59,258 bases of DNA from an uncultured Clostridia bacterium. Its GTDB lineage: Bacteria; Bacillota; Clostridia; Oscillospirales; Ruminococcaceae. A model generated the notes under the pieces. That model saw only the letters and a list, made by a program, of their open reading frames with translations. It was not told the origin of the DNA and did not search any database. Location of the stretch: assembly GCA_947624345.1 (NCBI GenBank), contig CANQJW010000003.1, positions 1 to 59,258 on the forward strand. Direction: 5' to 3'. Positions 24,822-32,940 of this stretch are shown here, piece after piece (position 1 is the first letter of the stretch; every line of letters starts with the position of its first letter). The position numbers and the translations under genes are program-made.

Positions 24822-25487
24822 ATGGTTAATATAGGTAACGAATGGGACGAGATCCTAAAAGATGAGTTCAAGAAAGAGTATTACTTAAAGCTAAGAGAGT
24901 TTTTAAAGCGTGAGTATGCAACCAAAACTATTTATCCGAATATGTATGATATTTTCAATGCGCTTAAATACACCTCATACAGCGATGTGAAAGCGGTTAT
25001 TCTGGGACAGGACCCTTATCACGGAGCGGGACAGGCTCACGGGCTTTGCTTCTCGGTCAAGGAGGGTATACCTTTTCCCCCGTCGCTTAAAAACATATTC
25101 AAAGAGCTTAATGCCGATTTGGGCTGCACTATTCCGAAAAACGGAACTCTGACCTCTTGGGCAAAGCAAGGTGTTTTGCTTATGAACACGGTTCTTACTG
25201 TTCGTGAGGGACAGGCGAACAGCCACAAGGGTATGGGCTGGGAGATCCTTACCGACGAGGTTGTGAGAAAGCTAAATCAGAGAAATAAGCCAATTGCGTT
25301 TATTCTCTGGGGCGGAAATGCCAGAGCAAAGAAGGCTCTTATCACTAACCCTGTACATAGAATTTTTGAAGCTGCACACCCGAGTCCGCTTTCTGCGTTT
25401 AACGGCTTTTTCGGGTGCAGGCATTTTTCAAGGGTGAATGAGTTTTTGCGCTCCACCGGGCAGGAGCCGATTAACTGGCAGCTGTGA
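24822..25487 (+). CDS. ung: Uracil-DNA glycosylase
   Basis: A 221-residue family 1 enzyme that removes uracil from DNA to start base excision repair. The catalytic water-activating loop GQDPYHGAGQAHGLCFSV holds the key Asp, FPPSLKNIFKEL is the Ser-Pro-type loop, and the DNA-intercalating HPSPLSAFNGFFGC loop holds the catalytic His. WAKQGVLLMNTVLTVREGQANSH is also invariant in the family. The ATG follows GGGAGAA. It sits 11 bases after a tiny membrane protein gene. A short dispersed repeat begins at its stop codon. Confidence 0.97.
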   Translation: MVNIGNEWDEILKDEFKKEYYLKLREFLKREYATKTIYPNMYDIFNALKYTSYSDVKAVILGQDPYHGAGQAHGLCFSVKEGIPFPPSLKNIFKELNADLGCTIPKNGTLTSWAKQGVLLMNTVLTVREGQANSHKGMGWEILTDEVVRKLNQRNKPIAFILWGGNARAKKALITNPVHRIFEAAHPSPLSAFNGFFGCRHFSRVNEFLRSTGQEPINWQL

Positions 25488-25547
25488 CTTTGTGCTGACT
25501 TTGGGAAGCAGTAAAAATGTTACAGCTTGTACAACTGCAGGTTTATA
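25479..25547 (+). repeat. Short post-gene dispersed repeat (copy after ung)
   Basis: From CTTTGGG (25499) to TTTATA a 49-base stretch aligns without gaps to the element after araD (36 of 49 positions identical by my count) and more loosely to that after gatD. The copy begins at the last codons and stop of ung. The following bases to 25607 hold an imperfect tandem (GATGAAAAGTATTACGGTAAC / GATGAAAAGTAATACAGC, shown in part) and no gene. Confidence 0.5.
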
Positions 25548-25607
25548 AATTTAACATTGATAATGATGAAAAGTATTACGGTAACGATGAAAAGTAATAC
25601 AGCAATA

Positions 25608-25652
25608 AAAAATAAAAATAAGGACCTTTCACCAAAATGGCGAGAGGTCCTT
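25608..25652 (-). terminator. Terminator of the DUF308 gene
   Basis: On the minus strand AAGGACCT/AGGTCCTT arms with a 17-base loop are followed by a T-rich run. Confidence 0.8.
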
Positions 25653-25666
25653 ATCAGTTTTGCTTC

Positions 25667-26248
25667 TTATTCTATATCAATGATTTCATTCCTTGCTTCG
25701 GCTTCTCTTATGAAATTGATTTTCTTCTGAACATATAGATAGTTCCATATACTTGTTATTCCGTACCAGATGAACGCAACGCCTAAGCAAGTTATTATAG
25801 CAATATCTGCCGAAAGCGGATTGATAAGAACAAAGATACCAAGTGCAAGCGTTAATATGGATTCGACCATACTGACATGCCAGAAATAAATGTTGTTGTT
25901 TTTTAAGAAAACCGACTTCTGAATAGAAGTTATACCGTCAATGATAAGGAGTATTCCCAAAACAATAGGAATAAATGTTGACAGAAAATCCGGCCTGATG
26001 AAAATTATTATTCCTATTACAGATGCGACTACGCCCCTTAACAGTGTCAGACTGAAATTCCCCTCGTAAGACTTTGAGGTAAAATAGCTTATTATATCTA
26101 TTACACCGTAAAGGAGAATAGCTGCTGCTATAACGTAGCAAATAACGCTCATAGTCTTTTGCGGAAAAATAACCATTATAATACCGAGTACAAGGCTGAT
26201 AACCGCCATAAGAAGCTCCATGCGTCTTATTCTTTCTAGAATTTTCAT
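25667..26248 (-). CDS. DUF308 (HdeD-type) membrane protein
   Basis: A 193-residue protein with six predicted membrane helices arranged as three repeats of a two-helix DUF308 unit. Each unit has the pattern long helix - LGIIMVIFP / IGIIIFIRP / LGIFVLINP - helix with G-x-x-x-I-I-x-G; the repeated IRP/INP/IFP turns are the family hallmark. HdeD of E. coli is linked to acid resistance, but the function of clostridial members is not established. The C-terminal tail (EAEARNEIIDIE) is charged. Transcribed alone; GGTGAT lies before the ATG. Confidence 0.85.
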   Translation of the reverse strand: MKILERIRRMELLMAVISLVLGIIMVIFPQKTMSVICYVIAAAILLYGVIDIISYFTSKSYEGNFSLTLLRGVVASVIGIIIFIRPDFLSTFIPIVLGILLIIDGITSIQKSVFLKNNNIYFWHVSMVESILTLALGIFVLINPLSADIAIITCLGVAFIWYGITSIWNYLYVQKKINFIREAEARNEIIDIE

Positions 26249-26322
26249 TTAAATCACCGTGCCTTTTAATTTATGTCTTTTTTATAAGTGTAACATATAT
26301 CTTACTGATTTGCAATAAAATC

Positions 26323-27093
26323 CTAAATCACATTCACAATATCAATATTTTTCTCACTGATTGCTATTTCTATCTCGGGGAAGTGACGTTGCAGGAATGA
26401 TTTGAGATTATCATAAAAGATATTCTCTGTATAAAAATGCCCGGCATCAATAAGAGAAATCCCTGCATTATTGGCATCAATAAAGTCGTGGTGCTTTATG
26501 TCTCCGGTTATCAAAAGCTCACAGCCCTTTGCCAGTACATAAGGGAAAAACTCTGCCCCTGAACCCGAACAAACACCTATTTTAGTGACAGCTTTGCCGG
26601 TATCGTTATATCTTACAACTCTGCACCCTAGAGCCTCTTTAACTGATTTTGCAATAGCCCCAACATCAGTCGGCTTGGCGAGATTGCAGATTCTTACGAT
26701 ATTTTCATTTTCACTGTCGCTTAAAACCTCGCCCTTAATAGGCGTAAGCCCTAGCCTTTCACATAAAATATCATTCATTCCGCCGCTTGCTATGTCGAAA
26801 TTCGTGTGCATACAAATGGCGTTTATGTTGTGTTTTGAAAGAATTACAGCAGGGTTAGCTTCATTAAGCTGTTTCAGGGGCGAAAATATAACAGGGTGAT
26901 GCGAAATAACAAGGTCAGCACCTATTTCTTTTGCTTCAAGAGCAGTTTGATATGTAATGTCAAGCGTGAGCATTATTTTACTTACCGTGTTTGACTTGCT
27001 CCCCACCAGAATACCGCTGTTGTCCCAAGCTTCCTGCGTGATGAACGGTGCAAGCGTATCTAGTGCCTTATAAATATCATTTACCAGTGGCAT
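26323..27093 (-). CDS. Nif3-like dinuclear metal-centre protein (DUF34)
   Basis: A 256-residue member of the Nif3/YqfO family. Typical metal-binding and fold motifs are WDNSGILVG near the N-terminus, VISHHPVIFSPLKQL (His pair), CMHTNFDIASGGMND, LLITGDIKHHDFIDA and the late LIDAGHFYTE. The usual 110-residue central insertion of the Bacillus YqfO type is absent. The start at 27093 (MPLVNDIYKAL) has AAAGGA upstream. It lies four bases after trmK, a conserved pairing across Firmicutes. Some authors propose a GTP cyclohydrolase-like activity, but the role is not settled. Confidence 0.92.
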   Translation of the reverse strand: MPLVNDIYKALDTLAPFITQEAWDNSGILVGSKSNTVSKIMLTLDITYQTALEAKEIGADLVISHHPVIFSPLKQLNEANPAVILSKHNINAICMHTNFDIASGGMNDILCERLGLTPIKGEVLSDSENENIVRICNLAKPTDVGAIAKSVKEALGCRVVRYNDTGKAVTKIGVCSGSGAEFFPYVLAKGCELLITGDIKHHDFIDANNAGISLIDAGHFYTENIFYDNLKSFLQRHFPEIEIAISEKNIDIVNVI

Positions 27094-27097
27094 AAAT

Positions 27098-27802
27098 TCA
27101 GTCCTTTCTTTCCTCATTCAGCTTTTTTAAAATCTTCATGCCGAGGGTTATTTTTTCATCCGCGGCTGCTATAATATCGTGAGTTTTCTTTTCAGATTTC
27201 AGCATATTTTCTCCCGCAGTGATAAGTCTGTTTGCCCGAATATTTAGGTATTCTCTGTCAAGATCATTATTAAAATCGAGCCTTCCCGAATACAGCTCAA
27301 AATCATCAAAATTCACATCAGCATTTGAGTATTCGGCATTTATCACAGAATATATAAACTGCTCGCTTCTTACGGCTTTTTCACACTTTATCCTAAATCC
27401 GTTTTCATAAAGATATTTTCTGAGATCACTTTCCTTTGTCATTGGTTGAAGGATAAGGTTTATTTTGTTTTTTCTGATCCACTCAGCCCTTGAAATTATT
27501 TTTGCAATAAGCTCTCCGCCCATACCTGCGATTATAATATCGGTTACACCATTAGGGGGAATATTATCCAATCCATTGGAGAGAATGGTCTGGATTTTAT
27601 CCTCCAGCCCCTCGCTCTGGATATGCTTTTTTGCACTTTGTAAGGGACCCTCACGAAGATCACATGCGATAACATGCCTGCATTTTCCGCATAAAATTAA
27701 ATGAACCGCCAGATATGCGTGGTCAGTGCCGACATCAACGGCAACGCCCTTTCCCGATACAAATTTGGCACAAAGGCTTAATCTGTTATCTAAACTAGTC
27801 AT
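27098..27802 (-). CDS. trmK: tRNA (adenine(22)-N1)-methyltransferase TrmK
   Basis: A 234-residue class I SAM methyltransferase that makes m1A22 in tRNA. The SAM site is GVAVDVGTDHAYLAVHLIL, followed by VIACDLREGPLQSAKKH and the catalytic-loop IIIAGMGGELI; LILQPMTKESDLRKYLYENGF is also typical. The C-terminal coiled-coil helix pair runs from about residue 180. The start is an ATG with AAGGA some 14 bases upstream, rather far. nif3 follows after four bases, the usual Firmicute order. Confidence 0.93.
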   Translation of the reverse strand: MTSLDNRLSLCAKFVSGKGVAVDVGTDHAYLAVHLILCGKCRHVIACDLREGPLQSAKKHIQSEGLEDKIQTILSNGLDNIPPNGVTDIIIAGMGGELIAKIISRAEWIRKNKINLILQPMTKESDLRKYLYENGFRIKCEKAVRSEQFIYSVINAEYSNADVNFDDFELYSGRLDFNNDLDREYLNIRANRLITAGENMLKSEKKTHDIIAAADEKITLGMKILKKLNEERKD

Positions 27803-27861
27803 TTTGTTAAATTCATGTCCTTATAAAATTTAAGGGCGGCAGTTTTGCCACCCTATTGATT

Positions 27862-28065
27862 TTAGTTTCCGAAATGTGCGTTCAGCTTTTCAACAAGCTC
27901 GTCCGCATCAATGCCGTGAACAGCACAAGCCTGCTCGACAGTTTCGCCTCTTGATGAAGGACAGCCTAAGCAGTGCATACCCATCTCTAAAAAGTAAGGT
28001 GCTGTATCTCTGTCTGCATCAAGAATATCGCCGATAATCGTGTCTTTTTTAACCTTAAAAGCCAT
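27862..28065 (-). CDS. DUF1858 hybrid-cluster-associated redox disulfide protein
   Basis: A 67-residue protein of the DUF1858 family. The pattern is VKKDTIIGDILD, then YFLEMGMHCLGCPSSRGETVEQAC with a CxxC pair, then a short helix ending FGN. The family is named for its association with hybrid-cluster proteins; a thiol redox role is assumed, not proven. It has its own strong promoter and no partner gene nearby. Confidence 0.9.
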   Translation of the reverse strand: MAFKVKKDTIIGDILDADRDTAPYFLEMGMHCLGCPSSRGETVEQACAVHGIDADELVEKLNAHFGN

Positions 28066-28111
28066 AATTTATACATCCTTTCAAATTTATATATATATTG
28101 TTACTATATAT

Positions 28112-28140
28112 ATTATAACCAAATATTAAACAAAATGCAA
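28112..28140 (-). promoter_or_regulatory. Promoter of the DUF1858 gene
   Basis: On the minus strand TTGCAT (28135-28140), 17 bases, TATAAT (28112-28117), about 47 bases before the ATG. The -35 box touches a small hairpin AAGCC-TTA-GGCTT (28140-28152) that includes the stop codon of the upstream FemX-like gene and may end that transcript. Confidence 0.8.
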
Positions 28141-28149
28141 GCCTAAGGC

Positions 28150-29244
28150 TTACTTATGCCTTGTTGCAACCATGAATTTTCTCTGAAGCTCGTGAAGTCC
28201 TCTGTATATGCTTTCAAAGAAATGAACAAGTCTCTTCTTAAACGGTGAGAATGTATAATAGAATTCTCCTGCATAGGTAACAACCTCGCCGTTAAAGCCT
28301 TTTTTGAATTTATATACACCGTAGTTAGGGTGAGTTTCGTCTGTATAAAAAGGAATACCCTGAAAATCGTAAATGAAATTGCCGCTTTCCAAAGCCCACT
28401 GAATCATTGTCCATTGCATAAGGTGATTAGGCATAACATTTCTGTGCCGGTTTGAGGAAGCACCATATACATAGCAGGTCTTTCCTGCATACTGCGTAGT
28501 GATAGCGCCCGAAACAGGGGTTTCGGTTCCGTCCTCGTTTTGAAGATAACACATATACAGTCTGCAATGGTCTTTTCCGAGAGCATTAAGCATCTTGACA
28601 AAGTATTCTTTAGGTCTTATTGAAAAGCCGTCACGAGTTCCCGTTTCAGCCATCATCGGGTAGAAATCGTCTATTGCCTCGGGTCCGCACGCTCTGCATA
28701 CAACGCCTTTTCTTGACGCTAAGCGTATATTGTATCTCCACTTTGAATGAAAGCTTGCCATAACTTCATCAGGCGTTTTGCCCTCAATATTTAAAAGCAT
28801 ATAGTTGTTTCTCGCCTGAATGGTAGAAAGCTCAGGTGCATTTTCAATATGCGAAAATCCCATTTCCTTGAGAATGTTCTTTGCCGTTTCGTCCTTTTCG
28901 CTAAAGCAGGGATCCCACATAAATTCATAGCAGTTGTGCTTTTTCGCAAGTACCTTTATACCCTCAAACAAATCCTCAAGAACAGCCTTGTTGTGATAAT
29001 CACATACAGGGCCGTGCGAAGCATATAAAAATGAACAGCCGAATAGGGGTATCTTTTTTACCAAAACAAGACAGGTTCCCTGTATTTTTCCGTTCTTATC
29101 TCTTGAAATTACAGCGTCCCAACCCCAATTATCCTTGACCTTTGTCCAGTTAAGAGATTGCAAAAAAACTCCGTTTCTATCAGTGCTTGCAAACGCTTCA
29201 AATTCGTCGCACTGCTCTTTATTATTCTTATCAAGTATCTCCAA
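28150..29244 (-). CDS. FemX/FemAB-type peptidoglycan bridge aminoacyltransferase
   Basis: A 364-residue protein of the FemXAB family (GNAT-like double domain), which adds amino acids from aminoacyl-tRNA to the lipid II stem peptide. Typical signs are WTKVKDNWGWDAVI, the ASHGPVCDY strand, SFHSKWRYNIRLASRKGV (lipid II-site region), GAITTQYAGKTCYVYGASS and PNYGVYKFKKGFNGE near the end. The usual coiled-coil insert of FemA is absent, as in FemX. The start is a TTG with AAAGGTGGG about ten bases upstream, and a promoter lies 50 bases before it. Wall-bridge synthesis is the expected role; which residue is added cannot be told. Confidence 0.87.
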   Translation of the reverse strand: MEILDKNNKEQCDEFEAFASTDRNGVFLQSLNWTKVKDNWGWDAVISRDKNGKIQGTCLVLVKKIPLFGCSFLYASHGPVCDYHNKAVLEDLFEGIKVLAKKHNCYEFMWDPCFSEKDETAKNILKEMGFSHIENAPELSTIQARNNYMLLNIEGKTPDEVMASFHSKWRYNIRLASRKGVVCRACGPEAIDDFYPMMAETGTRDGFSIRPKEYFVKMLNALGKDHCRLYMCYLQNEDGTETPVSGAITTQYAGKTCYVYGASSNRHRNVMPNHLMQWTMIQWALESGNFIYDFQGIPFYTDETHPNYGVYKFKKGFNGEVVTYAGEFYYTFSPFKKRLVHFFESIYRGLHELQRKFMVATRHK

Positions 29245-29293
29245 GTTTATAATTCCCACCTTTGTGTATTCTTTGGTCTGTTTTCCGCTTTTT

Positions 29294-29322
29294 AGTATAC
29301 AATATTTTAACAAAAAAATCAA
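29294..29322 (-). promoter_or_regulatory. Promoter of the FemX-like gene
   Basis: On the minus strand TTGATT (29317-29322), 17 bases, TATACT (29294-29299), 50 bases before the TTG start. This also supports the TTG at 29244, because the longer frame would begin upstream of the transcript. Confidence 0.75.
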
Positions 29323-29342
29323 CACAGACAAAAATCTGCTTA

Positions 29343-30035
29343 CTAATCCTTATATTCCGATGTTATGCCAAGATATTCCTCAAGGCATATCCCCTGCTTT
29401 TTTATTTCCTTTGCTATATCCTTGCCGACATATCTTAAATGCCACGGTTCATAGTCATAACCGGTTATGCTTTCTTTCCCCTCAGGAAAACGAATTATAA
29501 AACCGTATTCAGCACAGTGCTTGTCCAGCCACTTCATATCCTTACTGCCTACCGTGCTGAAATCCGCATAGTTTACATCAATCGCCAAGCCCGACTGATG
29601 CTCTGAATATCCTGGTCGAGCAGAGAAGGTGTCTGCTTTCTTTTTACCGTTTTCTGCTGTATATTCTTTATACAGAACCTCCTGTTCTTCATAGCTTCTA
29701 AAGCCCGATACTATTTCAAGAGGAATGTTATCCTTTGACGCCGCATTTTTCATTTTCTTGAATGCTTTGAGCGTATCATCAGTCAGACCGTAGTTATAGC
29801 TTTTCGGCAATGAATATGTTTTGTTTACAATTAAGATACCGTCAATATAGGTTACGCCGTCAATAACCTCAGTTGAATGTATTTTTTCAGATACAGGCAC
29901 AGCAGACTCAACCGATGAACTTGAGTCAGATGAACTTGTATCAGATGAATTTGATTCTGAGCCTTTGTTTTTACCGCACCCTGAAATTGAGAGCAGTAAT
30001 AAAAGGGATAAAAAAACTATTGTTATTCTTTTCAT
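29343..30035 (-). CDS. VanY-type D-Ala-D-Ala carboxypeptidase lipoprotein (M15B)
   Basis: A 230-residue lipoprotein. The lipobox SISGCG follows a Leu-rich signal peptide, then comes a Ser/Asp/Glu linker (about 25-45), then an M15B peptidase domain. Zinc and catalytic motifs are IVSGFRSYEEQ, GYSEHQSGLAIDV (His and Asp zinc ligands) and YEPWHLRYVG (catalytic region with the third ligand). It should trim the terminal D-Ala of peptidoglycan stems at the cell surface. The ATG at 30035 uses GAGG nine bases upstream; an ATG five codons earlier would overlap that site. A wall-maintenance role is likelier than vancomycin resistance because no van cluster is present. Confidence 0.92.
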   Translation of the reverse strand: MKRITIVFLSLLLLLSISGCGKNKGSESNSSDTSSSDSSSSVESAVPVSEKIHSTEVIDGVTYIDGILIVNKTYSLPKSYNYGLTDDTLKAFKKMKNAASKDNIPLEIVSGFRSYEEQEVLYKEYTAENGKKKADTFSARPGYSEHQSGLAIDVNYADFSTVGSKDMKWLDKHCAEYGFIIRFPEGKESITGYDYEPWHLRYVGKDIAKEIKKQGICLEEYLGITSEYKD

Positions 30036-30065
30036 TTTAATTTTCCTCATATTTGTGTTTTTTCT

Positions 30066-30094
30066 ATTCTAGCATATTTTTGTAATAAAGTCTA
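30066..30094 (-). promoter_or_regulatory. Promoter of the VanY-like gene
   Basis: On the minus strand TAGACT (30089-30094), 17 bases, TAGAAT (30066-30071). The whole element, from CATAGACTTT to ATATGCTA-AAT, is nearly the same as the rsmI promoter at 36459-36487. Confidence 0.7.
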
Positions 30095-30115
30095 TGACTA
30101 AATTTGGATAATATA

Positions 30116-30144
30116 TTGATTTGAATTACACATTGTGATACAAT
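30116..30144 (+). promoter_or_regulatory. araBD promoter
   Basis: TTGATT (30116-30121), 17 bases, TACAAT (30139-30144), 66 bases before araB. No AraR-type operator palindrome was recognised. Confidence 0.6.
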
Positions 30145-30210
30145 ATGGATAATATTTAAGTAAAGCTCTAATTCGCATAAAATATTCTGCATAAGGGGTG
30201 TATATTTATA

Positions 30211-31878
30211 ATGGGAAAATACACGATAGGTATTGATTTTGGATCATTGTCAGGAAGATCGTTGCTTTTGGATATTACAAGCGGCAAGGAAATGGCTTCA
30301 TCTGTTTTTGACTATCCTCACGGTGTAATGGATAAAGCACTTCCGAGTGGTGAAAGATTAGGGAATGATTATGCACTTCAGCACCCACAGGATTATTTAG
30401 AGGTTTTGTATCATACGATCCCTGAAGTAATAAATAGGAGCGGTGTTGATCCAAAGGACATAGTTGCAATCGGAACGGATTTTACTGCCTGTACGATGAT
30501 TCCCTGCAAAGCAGACGGCACGCCTCTTTGTTTTTTAGATGAATATAAGCACAACCCTCACGCTTGGGTTAAGCTCTGGAAGCACCACGCCGCACAATAT
30601 GAGGCGAACAAGCTGAATGAAATTGCTGAAAAGCGTAATGAAAGCTGGCTTAAAAACTACGGCGGAAAGATTTCGAGCGAGTGGGCAATACCAAAGCTTA
30701 TGCAAGTTTGTGATGAAGCGCCTGAGATTTATAACGCAATGGACAGGTGGATTGAAGCCGCTGACTGGATCGTCTGGATGATGACGGGCGTTGAAACAAG
30801 AAATTCCTGTACAGCGGGCTATAAGGCTATATGGAATAAGCGTAAGGGTTATCCGTCAAAGGAGTTTTTTAAAGCGCTCAATCCAATGCTTGAAAACTGC
30901 GTCCGGGAAAAGCTGGGAACAGAGATAACTCCGCTTGGCGAAAGGGCGGGAACTATAACCCCTGAATTTGCTGAAAAGACAGGTTTGTCGACCGATACAG
31001 TTGTATACATCGGAAATGTTGATGCCCATGTCTGCGTTCCGTCTGTTTCAATTGACGGACCTCGCAAGATGCTTGCGATCATCGGAACATCTACCTGCCA
31101 TATTCTTATGGGCGAGGAGGAAAGACAGGTTCCGGGAATGTGTGGCGTTGTCGAGGATGGCGTTATGCCAGGGCTGTTTGGATATGAGGCAGGTCAATCC
31201 TGCGTGGGAGATCATTTTGCGTGGTTAGTTGACAACTGCGTTCCTGAAAGATATTATAAAGAGGCAGATGCAAAGGGTTTGAATATTCATCAGTATCTGA
31301 CCTCGCTGGCTTCGAAGCTAAGAGTCGGGGAAAGCGGCCTTTTGGCTCTTGACTGGTGGAACGGAAATCGCTCGGTTCTTGTTGACGCTGATTTAACAGG
31401 ATGTATGCTTGGAATGACACTAGCAACAAGGCCTGAGGAGATGTACCGCGCTTTGATAGAGGCTACTGCTTTTGGAACTCGAATGATAGTTGAGAATTTC
31501 CAAAGTAATGGCGTTCCTGTAGAGGAGTTTTATGCAAGCGGAGGGATAGCCGTTAAAAATGAAATGGCTATGCAGATTTACAGCGATGTTTTGAATATGC
31601 CCGTTAAAATTGCAGGCTCGGCTCAAGGACCTGCACTTGGAAGTGCTATCTTTGCAAGCGTTGCGGCAGGAGTTGATAACGGAGGTTATGACAGCGTTTT
31701 CGACGCCGCACGAAAGCTGGGCAAGGTAAGAGAAAAATACTATTCCCCGATAAAAGAAAATGCAGAGGTTTATGACAGGCTTTATGCCGAGTATAAAAAA
31801 CTGCACGACTACTTTGGCAGGGGAGAAAATAATGTTATGAAAACGCTGAAGAAAATAAAATCCGAAAGGGAAAATTGA
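30211..31878 (+). CDS. araB: Ribulokinase
   Basis: A 555-residue FGGY-family kinase that phosphorylates L-ribulose in arabinose use. The N-terminal phosphate loop is IGIDFGSLSGRSLLLD, GTDFTACTMIPCKADGTPL is a ribulokinase-specific segment, and AIIGTSTCHILMG and EATAFGTRMIVENFQSNG, followed by an EEFYASGGIAVKNEMAMQIY segment, belong to the second ATPase half. Length and motifs match AraB rather than xylulokinase or glycerol kinase. GGGGTG lies before the ATG at some distance. araD starts one base after its stop. No araA isomerase is in the window. Confidence 0.95.
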   Translation: MGKYTIGIDFGSLSGRSLLLDITSGKEMASSVFDYPHGVMDKALPSGERLGNDYALQHPQDYLEVLYHTIPEVINRSGVDPKDIVAIGTDFTACTMIPCKADGTPLCFLDEYKHNPHAWVKLWKHHAAQYEANKLNEIAEKRNESWLKNYGGKISSEWAIPKLMQVCDEAPEIYNAMDRWIEAADWIVWMMTGVETRNSCTAGYKAIWNKRKGYPSKEFFKALNPMLENCVREKLGTEITPLGERAGTITPEFAEKTGLSTDTVVYIGNVDAHVCVPSVSIDGPRKMLAIIGTSTCHILMGEEERQVPGMCGVVEDGVMPGLFGYEAGQSCVGDHFAWLVDNCVPERYYKEADAKGLNIHQYLTSLASKLRVGESGLLALDWWNGNRSVLVDADLTGCMLGMTLATRPEEMYRALIEATAFGTRMIVENFQSNGVPVEEFYASGGIAVKNEMAMQIYSDVLNMPVKIAGSAQGPALGSAIFASVAAGVDNGGYDSVFDAARKLGKVREKYYSPIKENAEVYDRLYAEYKKLHDYFGRGENNVMKTLKKIKSEREN

Positions 31879-31879
31879 T

Positions 31880-32587
31880 ATGTTAGAAGAATTAAAGGAA
31901 AGAGTTTACCGTGCAAATATGATGCTTCCGGAGAATAAGCTTGTTATTTCCACCTGGGGAAATGTTTCGGAAATCGACAGAGAGAAAGGTTTGTTTGTAA
32001 TAAAGCCTAGCGGAGTTGCTTACTCAGATCTTTCGCCAGATAAAATGGTTGTCTGCGATCTAAGGGGAAATGTTGTTGAGGGAAATCTTAAACCCAGCTC
32101 CGATATGCCGACGCATCTTGAGATTTATAAGAATTTCTCCAACGCAAATGCTGTTGTGCATACTCATTCAAGATGGGCAACAATTTGGGCTCAGGCAGGA
32201 AAGAGTATAAGCGCATACGGCACAACTCACGCTGATTATTTCTACGGGGCAATTCCGATCACAAGAAAAATGACGGACGAGGAAATAGCTGATGAATATG
32301 AGAGAAACACAGGGCGAGTTATTGTTGAGACCTTTGTTTCCCACAGGACAAGCCCGACAAAGATGAACGCTTGTTTAGTATACTCTCACGGCCCTTTCCT
32401 CTGGGGCGAGGACGCTATATCAACAGTTGAAAAGGCTGTAATTCTTGAGGAAATAGCCTTTATGGCATGGCATACAGAGATTCTCGCATTCAAAAAGGAA
32501 ACGACTACGCTGAAAATGCAGCAGAAGCTTTTAGATAAGCACTTTTTAAGAAAGCATGGCGATAACGCATACTACGGGCAACGGTGA
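31880..32587 (+). CDS. araD: L-ribulose-5-phosphate 4-epimerase
   Basis: A 235-residue class II aldolase-family enzyme converting L-ribulose 5-phosphate to D-xylulose 5-phosphate, which enters the pentose phosphate route. Visible are LVISTWGNVSEID, FVIKPSGVAYSDL, KPSSDMPTHLEIYKNF, the zinc-ligand AVVHTHSRWATIWAQ, YGTTHADYFYGAIP and the late HGPFLWGEDA. It is coupled to araB with a one-base gap. A short dispersed repeat begins within its last codons: the final CAA CGG TGA forms part of a perfect GCAACG-GTGA-CGTTGC hairpin. Confidence 0.96.
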   Translation: MLEELKERVYRANMMLPENKLVISTWGNVSEIDREKGLFVIKPSGVAYSDLSPDKMVVCDLRGNVVEGNLKPSSDMPTHLEIYKNFSNANAVVHTHSRWATIWAQAGKSISAYGTTHADYFYGAIPITRKMTDEEIADEYERNTGRVIVETFVSHRTSPTKMNACLVYSHGPFLWGEDAISTVEKAVILEEIAFMAWHTEILAFKKETTTLKMQQKLLDKHFLRKHGDNAYYGQR

Positions 32588-32653
32588 CGTTGCATCCATT
32601 TTGCCTTTGGGTAGTTTGCAAAATGTGACGGTTTGTGCAACGGCAGGCTTGTA
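32578..32653 (+). repeat. Short post-gene dispersed repeat (copy after araD)
   Basis: It opens with the hairpin GCAACG-GTGA-CGTTGC, which overlaps the araD stop, followed by CTTTGGG at 32605 and a 49-base block shared with the copies after ung and gatD. The first part also resembles the bases after the cellulase stop (from 13514, GCAACGGTAACGCTG). It may act as a 3' end stabiliser or weak terminator; there is no T-run. Confidence 0.5.
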
Positions 32654-32695
32654 CTTTGTTTAAAAATCACACAAGAAATTCTTATCTTTGTACGC

Positions 32696-32723
32696 TTGAC
32701 AAATAAAAATTATATGTTATAAT
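32696..32723 (+). promoter_or_regulatory. Promoter of the antitoxin-like small RNA
   Basis: TTGACA (32696-32701), 16 bases, TATAAT (32718-32723): a near-consensus promoter driving the short RNA. Confidence 0.85.
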
Positions 32724-32729
32724 ATAAAT

Positions 32730-32830
32730 ATAAAAAGAGAGTACTGCACACGGCAAATTAATGCCTAGGCGGTCTCTCCTAAGTGTTGTTAGAACAACCG
32801 GCTTTTGGAGATTGGCGGTTGTTCTTTTTT
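32730..32830 (+). ncRNA. Candidate type I antitoxin RNA (three-stem GAGTAC RNA, copy 1)
   Basis: A strong promoter and a strong terminator bound about 100 bases with no gene. Predicted stems: P1 GAGAG (32737-32741) with CTCTC (32774-32778); P2 GGCA-AATTAA-TGCC inside it; and P3, a nine-base perfect stem GAACAACCG/CGGTTGTTC (32792-32800, 32816-32824) followed by six Ts, which is also the terminator. The RNA converges on a 29-residue hydrophobic peptide gene on the other strand, the usual layout of Firmicute type I toxin-antitoxin pairs. A second copy of promoter and RNA is at 48.47-48.60 kb. Confidence 0.7.
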
Positions 32831-32850
32831 ATGTAAAAATAAAAAAGCTT

Positions 32851-32940
32851 CTATTTTTTCTTATTAAATATAAGAAAAGCTAGAGTGATAATCTCGGCTA
32901 TCATGCTGATGAATGAAAACAATTCATAATATGATACCAT
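32851..32940 (-). CDS. Candidate type I toxin, 29-residue holin-like peptide
   Basis: On the minus strand an ATG after a very strong GGGGGTGG site opens a 29-codon frame starting MVSYYELFSFISMIAEI and ending LIFNKKK: a short polar head, one membrane helix and a basic tail. The pattern (M-x-x-Y-E-x-L, hydrophobic helix, Asn/Lys-rich end) resembles the putative holin-like toxin family of type I systems. The ribosome site is in the 3' arm of a CCCC-GAAA-GGGG hairpin in its own leader, which would limit translation. It has its own consensus promoter at 33001-33029. It is too short for ordinary gene callers. The family assignment is by pattern only. Confidence 0.65.
   Translation of the reverse strand: MVSYYELFSFISMIAEIITLAFLIFNKKK

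Noticed and set aside
25527-25730. Plus-strand open frame between ung and the DUF308 gene
   Set aside because: It covers an imperfect tandem, the DUF308 terminator and the end of that gene; no ribosome site.
29343-30035. Vancomycin resistance
   Set aside because: VanY-type carboxypeptidases are common wall enzymes, and no vanHAX or VanS/R genes are nearby.
30211-32587. Complete arabinose operon
   Set aside because: Only araB and araD are present; no araA, transporter or AraR regulator in the window.
32730-32830. Considered as a T-box, 6S or tRNA-like RNA
   Set aside because: No T-box AGGGTGG-type motif, too short for 6S RNA, and no cloverleaf or CCA end. The convergent toxin-like frame fits better.
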